A DNA stretch of 41,801 nucleotides from an uncultured Ruminococcus sp. (GCA_900543105.1 UQQA01000008.1:1-41801); one strand, 5' to 3'. Counted from the stretch's first letter, positions 24,335-31,639 are shown. Program-made: numbers and translations. The notes: generated by a model from the sequence alone, not told the origin.

Positions 24335-24376
24335 AAATGCCTTTGCTCGGAGATATTCGAGCAAAGGCATTTTTCG
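24335..24376 (+). terminator. Terminator after the cyclophilin gene
   Basis: AAATGCCTTTGCTCG pairs perfectly with CGAGCAAAGGCATTT around an 8-nt loop, followed by TT and a T-rich stretch. Confidence 0.9.
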
Positions 24377-24405
24377 TGTTTTTTAAACTTTTTTGCAAAA
24401 ACCCC

Positions 24406-24434
24406 TTGACAAAATTACCGTAATGAGCTATAAT
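24406..24434 (+). promoter_or_regulatory. tRNA-Pro promoter (TTGACA, 17 bp, TATAAT)
   Basis: A perfect consensus promoter: TTGACA at 24406-24411 and TATAAT at 24429-24434, 17 bp apart and 11 bp before the mature tRNA. Confidence 0.88.
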
Positions 24435-24445
24435 AATATAGTCGT

Positions 24446-24522
24446 CGGGGTGTGGCGCAGATTGGTAGCGCGCTACCTTGGGGTGGTAGAGGCCGTGGGT
24501 TCAAGTCCCGTCACTCCGACCA
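24446..24522 (+). tRNA. tRNA-Pro, anticodon GGG
   Basis: A 77-nt cloverleaf with the 3' CCA encoded. The acceptor stem is CGGGGTG/CACTCCG with one G-T pair, the D arm has GGCGCAG...CGCGC, and the anticodon stem CTACC/GGTAG holds the loop TTGGGGT. The anticodon is therefore GGG (24480-24482), reading CCC and CCU. The T arm GTGGGTTCAAGTCCCGT is normal. It has its own promoter and terminator and lies at the edge of an AT-rich islet. Confidence 0.95.
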
Positions 24523-24525
24523 TTA

Positions 24526-24556
24526 GACCTTGCAGATCGTCTGCAAGGTCTTTTTT
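24526..24556 (+). terminator. Terminator after tRNA-Pro
   Basis: GACCTTGCAGA and TCTGCAAGGTC pair perfectly around TCG and are followed by TTTTTT. Confidence 0.92.
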
Positions 24557-24569
24557 GTTATTTAATCCC

Positions 24570-24760
24570 TTGACATTTTCTCCATTGTATGCTAATATTA
24601 GCTCAGACGATCAATTTTATCAAAAGAGGTTTATTTTATGCTTTGGAAAATGACAAATGTAGTGCTTCAAAAAGGATCTGTTTTTCCCTTTTACGGGGAT
24701 AGTGCGCCCTTTTTTAAGTCAGTTTGTCACAGAAAATGCTTTGATATGAATTTCCGATGA
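24570..24760 (+). CDS. Possible small peptide gene with its own promoter (40 residues)
   Basis: TTGACA near 24572 is followed after 17 bp by TAATAT, and AAAGAGG lies before an ATG at 24638. The frame 24638-24760 would encode 40 residues beginning MLWKMTNVVLQKGSVF and ending CFDMNFR. No family is recognised and there is no signal peptide. It may be a real small protein, a leader peptide or the start of a decayed gene. The coordinates include the promoter region; only 24638-24760 would be translated. Confidence 0.3.
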
Positions 24761-25090
24761 GTTTTTTCCTGCAAATTGAATAATTTTGTGTGCATTATCT
24801 TCTTAAACGATTTTCGAAAATTCGATTTAAGGAGATTTTTTTATGTTAGGAAAAAGCTGATTAAAGCGAAGCGTTCGTTTTGCCATTTTGAGAAATGTAC
24901 GAGTTTACGCCTTTGAGGACATTTTGAAAAATGGAAAAAACGTATTAATCAGCGTTTCCTTAGATATGACAGTACCACTGCTATTCCGTATAATTGGGGG
25001 AACACTCCATGTTTCTGCATTTACAGAAATTGAAAATCAAACACGGTCACGCTATAATATATTTTGTTGATGTTATCTTCAAATATTTTT
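24761..25090. other. AT-rich gene-free stretch before the sigma factor operon
   Basis: No gene is recognised. A near-palindrome of 30 bp centred on TTTTCGAAAA spans 24802-24831 (CTTAAAC...GATTTAAG). It is followed by GGAG and a five-codon frame ATG-TTA-GGA-AAA-AGC-TGA at 24843. The remaining frames look random. Confidence 0.4.
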
Positions 25091-25120
25091 TGTAACAAAA
25101 CGTTACTTGCCTACTCTTAT
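25091..25120 (+). promoter_or_regulatory. ECF-type promoter of the sigma/anti-sigma operon
   Basis: TGTAAC (25091-25096), 17 bp, CTCTTAT (25114-25120), then TGAAAGGAGG. The same arrangement with the same spacing recurs at 26364-26393 before the secreted-protein gene. AAC-containing -35 boxes are typical of ECF sigma factors, so autoregulation is inferred. Confidence 0.65.
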
Positions 25121-25142
25121 TGCTGAAAGGAGGCGTGCATAA

Positions 25143-25643
25143 TTGAATACCCCTAATTTTAGTGACATATATACCTTATATTTTGAAGATGTATATAAAT
25201 ATCTGTTAGCTCTTTGCCACGATGAAGAACTTGCAGAAGAATTAGCGCAAGATACTTTTTTTAAGGCTATGAAAAGCTATGAGAACTTTCGATGTGACTG
25301 TAAAATAACGACTTGGCTGTGCCAAATTGCGAAGCATTCATTTTTCTTGTATGAGAAGCACAGGAAAAGAAATATTGACCTTAACTCTGTTGAGAATGAA
25401 ATAGTTGATACTAATTCCATAGAGATTTTGTTAGGACAAAGAGAGCAGGCGTTTGGAATACATAAACTGCTACACAATTTACCAGAGCCATATAAGGAAG
25501 TCTTTTCTTTACGGGTGTTAGGAGAATTAAGTTATCAGGATATAGCAAAACTTTTTTGTAAAACAGAAAGTTGGGCAAGAGTAACCTTTCATAGAGCTAA
25601 ATTAAAAATCATTGAACAAGTAAAGGAGGAAAGTTATGAGTAA
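25143..25643 (+). CDS. ECF-family RNA polymerase sigma factor
   Basis: A 166-residue sigma-70 protein with only regions 2 and 4. Region 2 covers about 5-75 (YLLALCHDEELAEELAQDTFFKAMKSY, WLCQIAKHSFF). Region 4 covers about 110-160 (LPEPYKEVFSLRVLGELSYQDIAKLF, then the recognition helix ESWARVTFHRAKLKI). It directs RNA polymerase to stress or envelope-response promoters. The start is TTG at 25143, with AAAGGAGG upstream. It overlaps the anti-sigma gene by 8 bp, so the two are translationally coupled. Base composition is clearly more AT-rich than the dcw genes, which suggests transfer. The two ECF-type promoters here are its likely targets. Confidence 0.93.
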   Translation: MNTPNFSDIYTLYFEDVYKYLLALCHDEELAEELAQDTFFKAMKSYENFRCDCKITTWLCQIAKHSFFLYEKHRKRNIDLNSVENEIVDTNSIEILLGQREQAFGIHKLLHNLPEPYKEVFSLRVLGELSYQDIAKLFCKTESWARVTFHRAKLKIIEQVKEESYE

Positions 25644-26280
25644 AATTTCATGCGACATCATTCAAGATATGTTGCCGCTGTATTATGATGAAGTTTGTTC
25701 AGCAGACAGCAGAAAAATGATTGAGGAGCATTTGCAGGAATGTGAAAAGTGTTCCAATATTTTTCAGAAGCTAAAAACAGAATGTGTGGTTGATACAAAA
25801 GAAAATGCTGAAAGCATACAAAGCAGTGTCATAGGAAAGATGGCACATTCATGGAAACGTTCACTATTAAGGTCATTTATCATAGGAATTGTAATAACGA
25901 CTATCGTCCTTACAGCGATATTTGGAACATATTATGCCTTGTTTATAAGACAAAATAGCATGGTAAACCCAGAGCAAATTTCAATCTCGGCATATTCACT
26001 GACCGATGAACAGATTACTTTTAGATTAGAACTACTTGACGGATACTGTGGAGGAACAATTAAGACTTACACTGACGAAAATAGAAACTTGTATATTTCG
26101 GTATTAAGAACGGTTATCAAAGAAGGATTATCCGATGGAGAAACCGAAATAATGAATTATGGGTTTAACCATGAAAAAAAGGACTACATTGCTGTATATT
26201 ACGGAACACCTGATAATTGTGAGCTTATTTGGAAGAAAGGTGATTTATTACCTACTGCACCAAAAGATATTTTTGAGTAA
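25636..26280 (+). CDS. Membrane anti-sigma factor with zinc finger
   Basis: A 214-residue regulator of the upstream sigma factor. The N-terminal cytoplasmic zinc-finger anti-sigma domain has CDIIQDMLPLYYDEV and the H-x3-C-x2-C pattern in EEHLQECEKC. One transmembrane helix follows (about 78-101, FIIGIVITTIVLTAIFGTYYAL) and then an extracellular domain of about 110 residues with no recognised family. Such proteins hold the sigma factor inactive until a surface signal leads to release, often by proteolysis. The AAAGGAGGAAAG ribosome site lies within the sigma gene end. A terminator follows. Confidence 0.88.
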   Translation: MSKISCDIIQDMLPLYYDEVCSADSRKMIEEHLQECEKCSNIFQKLKTECVVDTKENAESIQSSVIGKMAHSWKRSLLRSFIIGIVITTIVLTAIFGTYYALFIRQNSMVNPEQISISAYSLTDEQITFRLELLDGYCGGTIKTYTDENRNLYISVLRTVIKEGLSDGETEIMNYGFNHEKKDYIAVYYGTPDNCELIWKKGDLLPTAPKDIFE

Positions 26281-26295
26281 AGCTGCATAAGATTT

Positions 26296-26333
26296 GAGGG
26301 TAGCTATCTTTGTGTGAGGTAGCTACTCTTTAT
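26296..26333 (+). terminator. Terminator of the sigma/anti-sigma operon
   Basis: GTAGCTATCT pairs with AGGTAGCTAC (one G-T pair) around a short loop, followed by TCTTTAT. Confidence 0.65.
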
Positions 26334-26363
26334 ACTTTAGAGCTTAAAAAACTGCAAATCATG

Positions 26364-26393
26364 TGTAACATTCTGTGATAGTGCTGCTCTTAT
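26364..26393 (+). promoter_or_regulatory. ECF-type promoter of the secreted-protein gene
   Basis: TGTAAC (26364-26369), 17 bp, CTCTTAT (26387-26393), then TGAAAGGAGG. It repeats the elements and spacing found before the sigma gene, so the secreted protein probably belongs to the same regulon. Confidence 0.65.
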
Positions 26394-26456
26394 GGGTGAA
26401 AGGAGGAAAACACTATACTATACTTATCAACTTGCAAAAAGAAAGGATTTAATATT

Positions 26457-26936
26457 ATGATGAAACAGAAAAAAATAATTGTTCCTATTCTCACTCTTGC
26501 CGTAATGCTTTTGATGGTTGGTGGCGTATATGCTGTTTTTTCTTCAACTCAACCTGAAAAAAGCAAAGCTGAAAATGTTCGGGATACCACTGACCAAGAC
26601 TATGAAAAAGGGCTTACGGAAGAACAAAAGGCATTTAATGAACTAATCAACAAACATATTTACGAAGAAACTGCTAATAACTTAGAACAGTATGAGCAAT
26701 ACGGTTTAACCTATAATTCTGACGAAAACCAGCTGTTTTTTAATGGTAAGTTAGTCTGCTATTTTGCTGATAACCGGGCTACCGATGGAACTTTTGAAGG
26801 AACTGAGGTACACTCTGCAAACGGTGATATTGGCATTATTACAGAAAGAGATAGAAATGGAAATATAACTGGTCTAAAACAGATGGAAATCCCAGAATTA
26901 ACAGATTTTCTTGAAAAGTCGTGGAAAGAAAAATAA
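26457..26936 (+). CDS. Secreted or membrane-anchored protein in the ECF sigma islet, unknown function
   Basis: A 159-residue protein starting MMKQKKIIVPILTLAVMLLM, a signal peptide or N-terminal anchor with a possible cleavage after VYA or a retained helix. The mature part begins with a charged Glu/Lys segment (EKGLTEEQKAFNELINKHIYEET). A compact beta-rich part follows, with LTYNSDENQLFFNGKLVCYF and GIITERDRNGNITGLKQM. No catalytic motif or known family is recognised. It carries the same ECF-type promoter as the sigma operon and may be its effector or signal sensor. AAAGAAAGG precedes the ATG pair at 26457/26460, and either could start. Codon use is AT-rich like the sigma and anti-sigma genes. 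Confidence 0.7.
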   Translation: MMKQKKIIVPILTLAVMLLMVGGVYAVFSSTQPEKSKAENVRDTTDQDYEKGLTEEQKAFNELINKHIYEETANNLEQYEQYGLTYNSDENQLFFNGKLVCYFADNRATDGTFEGTEVHSANGDIGIITERDRNGNITGLKQMEIPELTDFLEKSWKEK

Positions 26937-26949
26937 TTTCTTTAGGTAA

Positions 26950-27147
26950 GTGATTAAAACACAAATAGCAAAACCCAGCCGGAGCAGTCAACGGGGTGGA
27001 TTGTCCTGTAACACCCCAAATGGTGCTCAAGCCAGTGCGATGATATATTATCTGGCTGTGACTGCCTGTGCTAATGGGCTCAATGTGGAGGATTATTTTT
27101 ACAGAATGCTGATTTCCGATGATCCTGTTTTGCCCTGGAATGAGTAA
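26950..27147 (+). pseudogene. IS66-family transposase remnant (C-terminus)
   Basis: The frame ends with CNTPNGAQASAMIYYLAVTA and then CANGLNVEDYFYRMLISDD, which matches the conserved tail of IS66 TnpC transposases (N-T-P-x-G-A-x-A-S-A...ANGL). Only about 50 residues with this similarity remain; the catalytic DDE region and the partner genes are missing. It is a decayed insertion sequence marking the end of the AT-rich islet. A weak hairpin CCCTGC/GCAGGG follows at 27164-27185. Confidence 0.75.
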
Positions 27148-27227
27148 TTGTATATGAATTTACCCCTGCCGTTTGTTCAGCAGGGCTTGCTTGTTTTATG
27201 AGACGTTGGAGGGTTTGACGGTTACGC

Positions 27228-27264
27228 AAAAAGCAGTACCGAACGCAAGTCCGATACTGCTTTT
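27228..27264 (-). terminator. Terminator of the cysteine desulfurase gene
   Basis: On the minus strand AAAAGCAGTA pairs with TACTGCTTTTT around a 16-nt loop. It lies directly after the stop codon. Confidence 0.75.
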
Positions 27265-27265
27265 G

Positions 27266-28408
27266 TTATTTTGTCTTGGCAAGATTTTCATACCCGTCAA
27301 TGATACCGTTGACAAGAGCATTTATGTCGCCGTTCGTAGTTTCACGGCAGATCGATACTCGGATAGCGCTGTCGGCAAGTCTGTCGGGAACTCCCATTGC
27401 TGTCAGTACGGAGCTGTGTGCGCCCTTTGAGCAGGCAGAACCGCTCGAAACATACACTCCCCTGCTTTCAAGGTGGTGAAGCATTATCTCCGAGCGTATA
27501 CCCTCGACCGAGAAGTTCAGCACATACGGCGAATGATCGTCAAGGCTGGAGTTGAGCTTCACATAGGGCAGCTTTGCAAGGCTTTTTACCATATAATCGC
27601 ACACGATCTCGGCGTTGCTGTAGGCTGTTGACATTGTTGGGAGCATTGATTTTACCGCTGCGCCGAAGCCTGCAATGAGCGGTACCGATTCCGTTCCCGA
27701 GCGGAAGCCTTTCTCCTGACCGCCGCCGCATATAAGCGGTGCGATCCTTATTCCGTTTCTCACATAAAGCGCGCCTACACCTTTGAGCGCATTGACTTTA
27801 TGTCCCGAAACGACCACGCAGTCAGCCATAAGCGCCGCTGTCTTTATCGGCAGCTTCATGAACGCCTGAACGCAGTCGCAGTGGGTTATGCACTCAGGAT
27901 ATGTACGCTTTATCGCCGTAAAAATCTTCTTAACGGGGTTTATCGCACCCGTTTCGTTGTTGACATACATACACGAAGCGAGGAATGTGTTCTCATCGAC
28001 TGCCGCAACGAATTCGTCTGCATCGATAACACCGTTTCGGTTCGGGGCAATGCGCACGACCTCATACTCGCCGCTTTCTTCGAGCCTTTTTATCGGCTCT
28101 GCAACGGAAGGGTGCTCGATTGCAGAAACAACGATCTTCCTGCGGCTGCGCTTGCCGTAATTTTTCGCCGCACCGAAGATAACAGTGTTGTTCGCCTCAG
28201 TCGCGCCCGATGTAAAGGTCACGCACTTCGGGTCACAGACAAGAGCCGCTGCGATAGCCTTTCTCGCCTCGGTAACCTCCTGCTCCGCTTCAAGTCCGAG
28301 CTTATGGAGTGACGATGGATTGCCGAATTTGTAAAGCATATTGTCAAGCACAGCCGACATTGCCGCTTCGCAGGGCTTTGTCGTTGCCGCATTATCAAGA
28401 TAAACCAT
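27266..28408 (-). CDS. Cysteine desulfurase (NifS/IscS type)
   Basis: A PLP enzyme that takes sulfur from cysteine to form a persulfide for Fe-S clusters, thiamine or tRNA thiolation. It has YLDNAATTKPC at the N-terminus, TSGATEANN, the PLP-binding Lys in SGHKVNALKGVGAL, and the persulfide Cys in SSGSACSKGAHSSVL. The 380-residue length fits. ATG at 28408 is preferred because the family starts M-x-YLDNAATT; the ATG at 28417 lies only 2 nt after the GAAGGGA site. No iscU or tRNA-modifying gene adjoins it, so the sulfur acceptor cannot be named. A promoter (TTGGAA, 17 bp, TATAAT) lies at 28443-28471. Confidence 0.92.
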   Translation of the reverse strand: MVYLDNAATTKPCEAAMSAVLDNMLYKFGNPSSLHKLGLEAEQEVTEARKAIAAALVCDPKCVTFTSGATEANNTVIFGAAKNYGKRSRRKIVVSAIEHPSVAEPIKRLEESGEYEVVRIAPNRNGVIDADEFVAAVDENTFLASCMYVNNETGAINPVKKIFTAIKRTYPECITHCDCVQAFMKLPIKTAALMADCVVVSGHKVNALKGVGALYVRNGIRIAPLICGGGQEKGFRSGTESVPLIAGFGAAVKSMLPTMSTAYSNAEIVCDYMVKSLAKLPYVKLNSSLDDHSPYVLNFSVEGIRSEIMLHHLESRGVYVSSGSACSKGAHSSVLTAMGVPDRLADSAIRVSICRETTNGDINALVNGIIDGYENLAKTK

Positions 28409-28442
28409 TGATCTCATTTCCCTTCAAAGATATACTTCTTTT

Positions 28443-28471
28443 ATTATACAACATTTCGCCGAAAATTCCAA
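28443..28471 (-). promoter_or_regulatory. Promoter of the cysteine desulfurase gene
   Basis: On the minus strand TTGGAA (28466-28471) and TATAAT (28443-28448) are 17 bp apart, about 35 bp before the start codon. Confidence 0.65.
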
Positions 28472-28680
28472 CATTCTTTGCAAAATTTTTTCTTTCAGCT
28501 TTTTCAACAATGGAAAACTTATATAAAAGCTTTCAATTGTATCAAATAACGAATTATAATTTTTAGATACCCAAAACACTACGATAAGATATACAAAATG
28601 TACATAAAGTCAAGCGTGCGCAGCTTTTTATATGCCTAAAACATAAAATTTTGTATAAAGAGTTAATTACGGTTGACTAT

Positions 28681-28709
28681 TTGCGAAAAAGTTGCTTCGG
28701 ATTTATAAT
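28681..28709 (+). promoter_or_regulatory. Promoter of the ECF S-component gene
   Basis: TTGCGA (28681-28686) and TATAAT (28704-28709) are 17 bp apart. The rest of the 28409-28759 divergent gap is AT-rich with no gene, and I recognise no vitamin riboswitch in it. Confidence 0.6.
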
Positions 28710-28759
28710 TAAATAATACCAATTAATTCAGTATGTATTGAATGAAAAGAGGAAGAAAA

Positions 28760-29596
28760 ATGGCAGAAAACACAGTTAGCATGAAATCAGCTCCGTCTGT
28801 GAGCAGAAAAACTTTGTACCGAATAATAATCGTCGGTCTTATGGCTGCACTCGTCTATGCAGGCAACTATCTCCAGATCAAGATCCCGAACGGCGTTCTT
28901 GTAACAAGAATACACCTCGGCAACTCAATGTGCCTGCTCGCAGGTCTGCTGTTCGGCGCACTCAACGGCGGTCTTGCTTCGGGTATCGGCGCAGGACTTT
29001 ACGACCTTTTTGACCCCGTGTACATCGTATCCGCACCGTATACATTCATCTCCAAGTTTGCAATGGGCATGACAGCGGGTCTTCTCCGCACGAACAACGA
29101 GAAAAAGCGTGTTATCACTGCGGCTGTCGTAGGTCAGCTCGTATATATCGTGCTGTACCTGCTCAAGACCTACGTTACGATGATAATCCTCGGCAACACT
29201 TCGCAGGCAGCATGGGCAGCAGTCGGCACGAACGCTATCACCTCGACCGTGAACGCAGTTCTCGCAGTAGTTATCGCAGTTCCGCTCTACTTCCTGCTCC
29301 GCACAGCGCTCAAAAGAACCGGTATCTTTGAGTTCATCAAGGCGAACGACAGAACGGAAAAGCATGAAAACAAATACTTCAACCCCGTTACTGTCTGCCT
29401 TGTTATCTTCTCGGTCGCAGCAACACTTCTCTACACTATCAACCTTGCAGCAACAAACAAGGTAAAGGCAGCGGAAGAAAAGAAAGAAGCAGCATATCAG
29501 GAACAGATAGACAGGCTCAACAGCGATATCGATGACCTCTACGCACAGCTCGGACTTGAAAGACCTCAGCCGGCGGAGGAAGCAAGTGAGGAATAA
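28760..29596 (+). CDS. ECF transporter S component with C-terminal coiled coil
   Basis: A membrane substrate-binding subunit of energy-coupling-factor transporters, which import vitamins and share a common ATPase/T module encoded elsewhere. About six helices span residues 15-190. Typical segments are MAALVYAGNYLQIKIPNG, RIHLGNSMCLLAGLLFGALNGG, GIGAGLYDLFDP and YTFISKFAMGMTAG. An extra transmembrane helix (about 212-232) and a charged helix suited to a coiled coil (EEKKEAAYQEQIDRLNSDI) form an unusual tail. The substrate is unclear. ATG at 28760 is preferred because AAGAGGAAG lies 5 nt upstream. The stop codon lies within a GGAATTC-type repeat. Confidence 0.82.
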   Translation: MAENTVSMKSAPSVSRKTLYRIIIVGLMAALVYAGNYLQIKIPNGVLVTRIHLGNSMCLLAGLLFGALNGGLASGIGAGLYDLFDPVYIVSAPYTFISKFAMGMTAGLLRTNNEKKRVITAAVVGQLVYIVLYLLKTYVTMIILGNTSQAAWAAVGTNAITSTVNAVLAVVIAVPLYFLLRTALKRTGIFEFIKANDRTEKHENKYFNPVTVCLVIFSVAATLLYTINLAATNKVKAAEEKKEAAYQEQIDRLNSDIDDLYAQLGLERPQPAEEASEE

Positions 29597-29620
29597 TTCG
29601 GAATTCGGAATTATTTATGC
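29594..29620 (+). repeat. GGAATTC-type repeat at the S-component stop codon
   Basis: The stop TAA runs into TTCGGAATTCGGAATTATTT. It matches the sequence following the metA and CPBP stop codons in the same sense orientation, and forms a small hairpin AATAATTC/GAATTATT. Confidence 0.6.
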
Positions 29621-29630
29621 TCCGTAAATA

Positions 29631-29732
29631 ATACTAAACACCAATAAAATACAGGAAAAAATCTGCGCCGAAATCCTATATATGCGAGATTATCGGCTTG
29701 ATTTTTTCCAAATTTTAAATAGTGTTTAGTAT
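29631..29732 (+). repeat. 102-bp palindromic element, copy 3
   Basis: It starts ATACTAAACAC and ends GTGTTTAGTAT, a perfect 11-bp inverted repeat. The centre CCTATATATGCGAG and the GCTTGATTTTTT stretch match copy 2, while the arms differ yet remain complementary. It lies 34 bp after the S-component stop. Confidence 0.78.
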
Positions 29733-29749
29733 AAATACTAATACACTTA

Positions 29750-29796
29750 AACAGACCTATTTTCAAAGGAATAATTCCGATGAAAATAGGTCTGTT
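29750..29796. repeat. Hairpin with perfect 16-bp stem
   Basis: AACAGACCTATTTTCA (29750-29765) pairs perfectly with TGAAAATAGGTCTGTT (29781-29796). The loop itself contains GGAATAATTCC. Its reverse complement shares the TTTTCATCGGA loop edge with the hairpin at 29852-29903. Confidence 0.75.
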
Positions 29797-29851
29797 CGTT
29801 TTGCCGCGCGGACAACGCCAGTCCTGCGCAGCATAGCTTTTCACAATAAAC

Positions 29852-29903
29852 AAATGCCCTTGTTTTCATCGGATAGACACGTTGAAAACAAGGACATTTT
29901 TTT
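29852..29903 (+). terminator. Terminator-like hairpin, related to the 29750 hairpin
   Basis: CCTTGTTTTCA and TGAAAACAAGG form a perfect 11-bp stem, extended by AATG/CATT with one mismatch and followed by TTTTTTT on the plus strand. Stem bases differ from the related hairpin in a compensatory way. The remaining 29904-30045 holds nothing recognisable. Confidence 0.65.
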
Positions 29904-30045
29904 AATTGTATGCAAAAATCGCTGATGCGATTCGTGACAGTGACCCGTCCCCTACAGAAATTTTGCCTAAATAAAGGATTTGCAATGGGCAGATAAGAAT
30001 CCGCCACTACGAAATTGGGTGTTTTGCAGTAAATTTACGAAATAC

Positions 30046-30084
30046 AAATAATTCCGCATTCCGAATTCCTAATTCCGAATTCTT
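30046..30084 (-). repeat. GGAATTC-type repeat at the CPBP stop codon
   Basis: On the minus strand the stop TAA runs into GAATTCGGAATTAGGAATTC and then GGAATGCGGAATTATTTG. The last 18 bases are the same as in the metA-linked copy. Confidence 0.6.
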
Positions 30085-31162
30085 ATCCTGCCGCTTTCAT
30101 CGGTGCGATGAAGCAGAGGTAGATATACACTATGAAAACCACATACCAAAGAAACGTCCTGAGCAGCATCGGCAGTCCTCTGCTCTTCCCTGCAGGAGTC
30201 GGCTTTCGGACATTTCCGCCCTTTACCATTGCAATTATGAGCAGCGTTATGCCAAGGAACATAAAACCGTAGCGGAATACCGCATTTATCATCATAAGAA
30301 CCATGAACGCAGCGTTTCCGCCCATTGCGGCGTTCGCATCGCCTGCGGCTACTTTTGCAAAGGTTTCAAAGTCTGCTGCCTGCATTGCAAGCTGCATCAC
30401 CACTCCCGAGGTATTGACGATGATATGCATTATTATCGACGGGATAATTGAACCCGAACGCAGGTCTGCTGCGGCGAGTATAAGTCCGAGCATAAACGCA
30501 AGTATGAACTGCTGATAATTCTGGTGCATAAGACCGAATATGAGCGCCGAAAGCACTATCGCAAAACGCTCGTTATATTTTCTCATGCTTTGCAGGATAA
30601 CGCCTCGGTACAGAAGCTCTTCCAGCACAGGTCCGAGCAGGCTTGCGTAAAAGTACATAAACCACAGCGACCATGCGGAATTGTTCTGTGCTGTCAGATC
30701 GACCGTCTGCGATTCAAGCCCGAACTGTTTCAGGATATATCCCACAAATGCTGCTATGAGTGCCGCAGCTGTCTGAAGTCCGAGGCATATTGAACATTCC
30801 TTTGCCAATTCGCCGCCCGTAAAGCCGTTTCTTGTAAAAAGCTTTTTCAGATCAAGCTTCAGCAGCTTCACGCCGATAAGTATTGCCGTGACCTCACTTA
30901 TGATAGGTATAAGGCACGATCTTACGGTGTTGATATCGTCATTTTCCAAGACCTTTGTGCCGTTGTTCCAGAGTTCACGCAGCGAAGAAAAGCTTCCTCC
31001 CGCAAGTCCGCATAAAAGCACCGACGAAAAATTCAGCACGATATTGAAAAGCAGCACGTTTATGAGTATCACCAGCGCTGTTTTCATATATTGACGGCGG
31101 ATAAGCTTTCGTTCCGCCTTTTCGGGTCTCAGCGTGACAGTCTGATAATTGATATTTTCCAT
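30083..31162 (-). CDS. CPBP-family intramembrane metalloprotease/glutamic peptidase
   Basis: A 359-residue membrane protein with about eight helices. The CPBP (Abi, CAAX protease-like) motifs are present: LEELLYRGV with the paired Glu and Arg, FGLMHQN with the conserved His, and HIIVNTSGVV. Relatives process membrane proteins or protect against bacteriocins, but the substrate here is unknown. The C-terminus carries two further hydrophobic segments. GGAGAC precedes the ATG. It follows the RNase HI gene by 15 bp, so the two probably form an operon. The stop codon abuts a GGAATTC-type repeat. Confidence 0.85.
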   Translation of the reverse strand: MENINYQTVTLRPEKAERKLIRRQYMKTALVILINVLLFNIVLNFSSVLLCGLAGGSFSSLRELWNNGTKVLENDDINTVRSCLIPIISEVTAILIGVKLLKLDLKKLFTRNGFTGGELAKECSICLGLQTAAALIAAFVGYILKQFGLESQTVDLTAQNNSAWSLWFMYFYASLLGPVLEELLYRGVILQSMRKYNERFAIVLSALIFGLMHQNYQQFILAFMLGLILAAADLRSGSIIPSIIMHIIVNTSGVVMQLAMQAADFETFAKVAAGDANAAMGGNAAFMVLMMINAVFRYGFMFLGITLLIIAMVKGGNVRKPTPAGKSRGLPMLLRTFLWYVVFIVYIYLCFIAPMKAAG

Positions 31163-31177
31163 TTCGTCTCCTTTTTG

Positions 31178-31639
31178 TCAAAGCAAAGCCGCTTTGTCCC
31201 GTTCCATTACCGCAAGCTCGTCACAGCGTTCGTTTTCGGGGTGTCCGGCGTGACCCTTTACCCAGACGAACTTCACCTTGTGCCGCTCCGTGAGCGTCAA
31301 GAGCTGCTCCCAGAGGTCGGAATTGAGCGCAGGCTTTTTGTCCGATTTTATCCAGCCGTTTCTCTTCCACGAAGCCGCCCAGCCTTTGTTTATGCCGTCG
31401 CAGACGTACTTGCTGTCGGTCGTGAGCGTGACCTCGCAGGGAAATTTCAGTGCGGAAAGTCCTGCTATTGCGCCCGAAAGCTCCATACGGTTGTTGGTGG
31501 TGTTTTTCTCGCCGCCCGAAAGCTCCTTTTCCTTGCCCATTGCACGCAGTATAACACCATATCCGCCGGGTCCGGGATTGCCTGAGCAGGCGCCGTCGGT
31601 AAATATTTCGACCTTTGTCAAAGCATTATTTTCAGCCAT
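31178..31639 (-). CDS. rnhA: Ribonuclease HI
   Basis: RNase HI cleaves the RNA strand of RNA-DNA hybrids, removing R-loops and primers. The 153-residue protein has the catalytic acidic set: Asp15 (FTDGACSGNPG), Glu53 (NRMELSGAI), Asp75 (TDSKYVCDG) and a final Asp in ENERCDELA; the flexible-loop His is in GHAGHPENE. The basic handle region KGWAASWKRNGW is present. ATG at 31639 is chosen because TCGGAGGA lies just upstream; the longer frame from 31663 has no such site. It leads an operon with the CPBP gene. Confidence 0.95.
   Translation of the reverse strand: MAENNALTKVEIFTDGACSGNPGPGGYGVILRAMGKEKELSGGEKNTTNNRMELSGAIAGLSALKFPCEVTLTTDSKYVCDGINKGWAASWKRNGWIKSDKKPALNSDLWEQLLTLTERHKVKFVWVKGHAGHPENERCDELAVMERDKAALL

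Noticed and set aside
24393..24653. 86-codon plus-strand frame across tRNA-Pro
   Set aside because: It runs through the tRNA and its terminator; not a protein gene.
28409..28759. Search for a vitamin riboswitch before the ECF S component
   Set aside because: I saw no TPP, FMN, THF or preQ1 consensus; only a promoter is visible.
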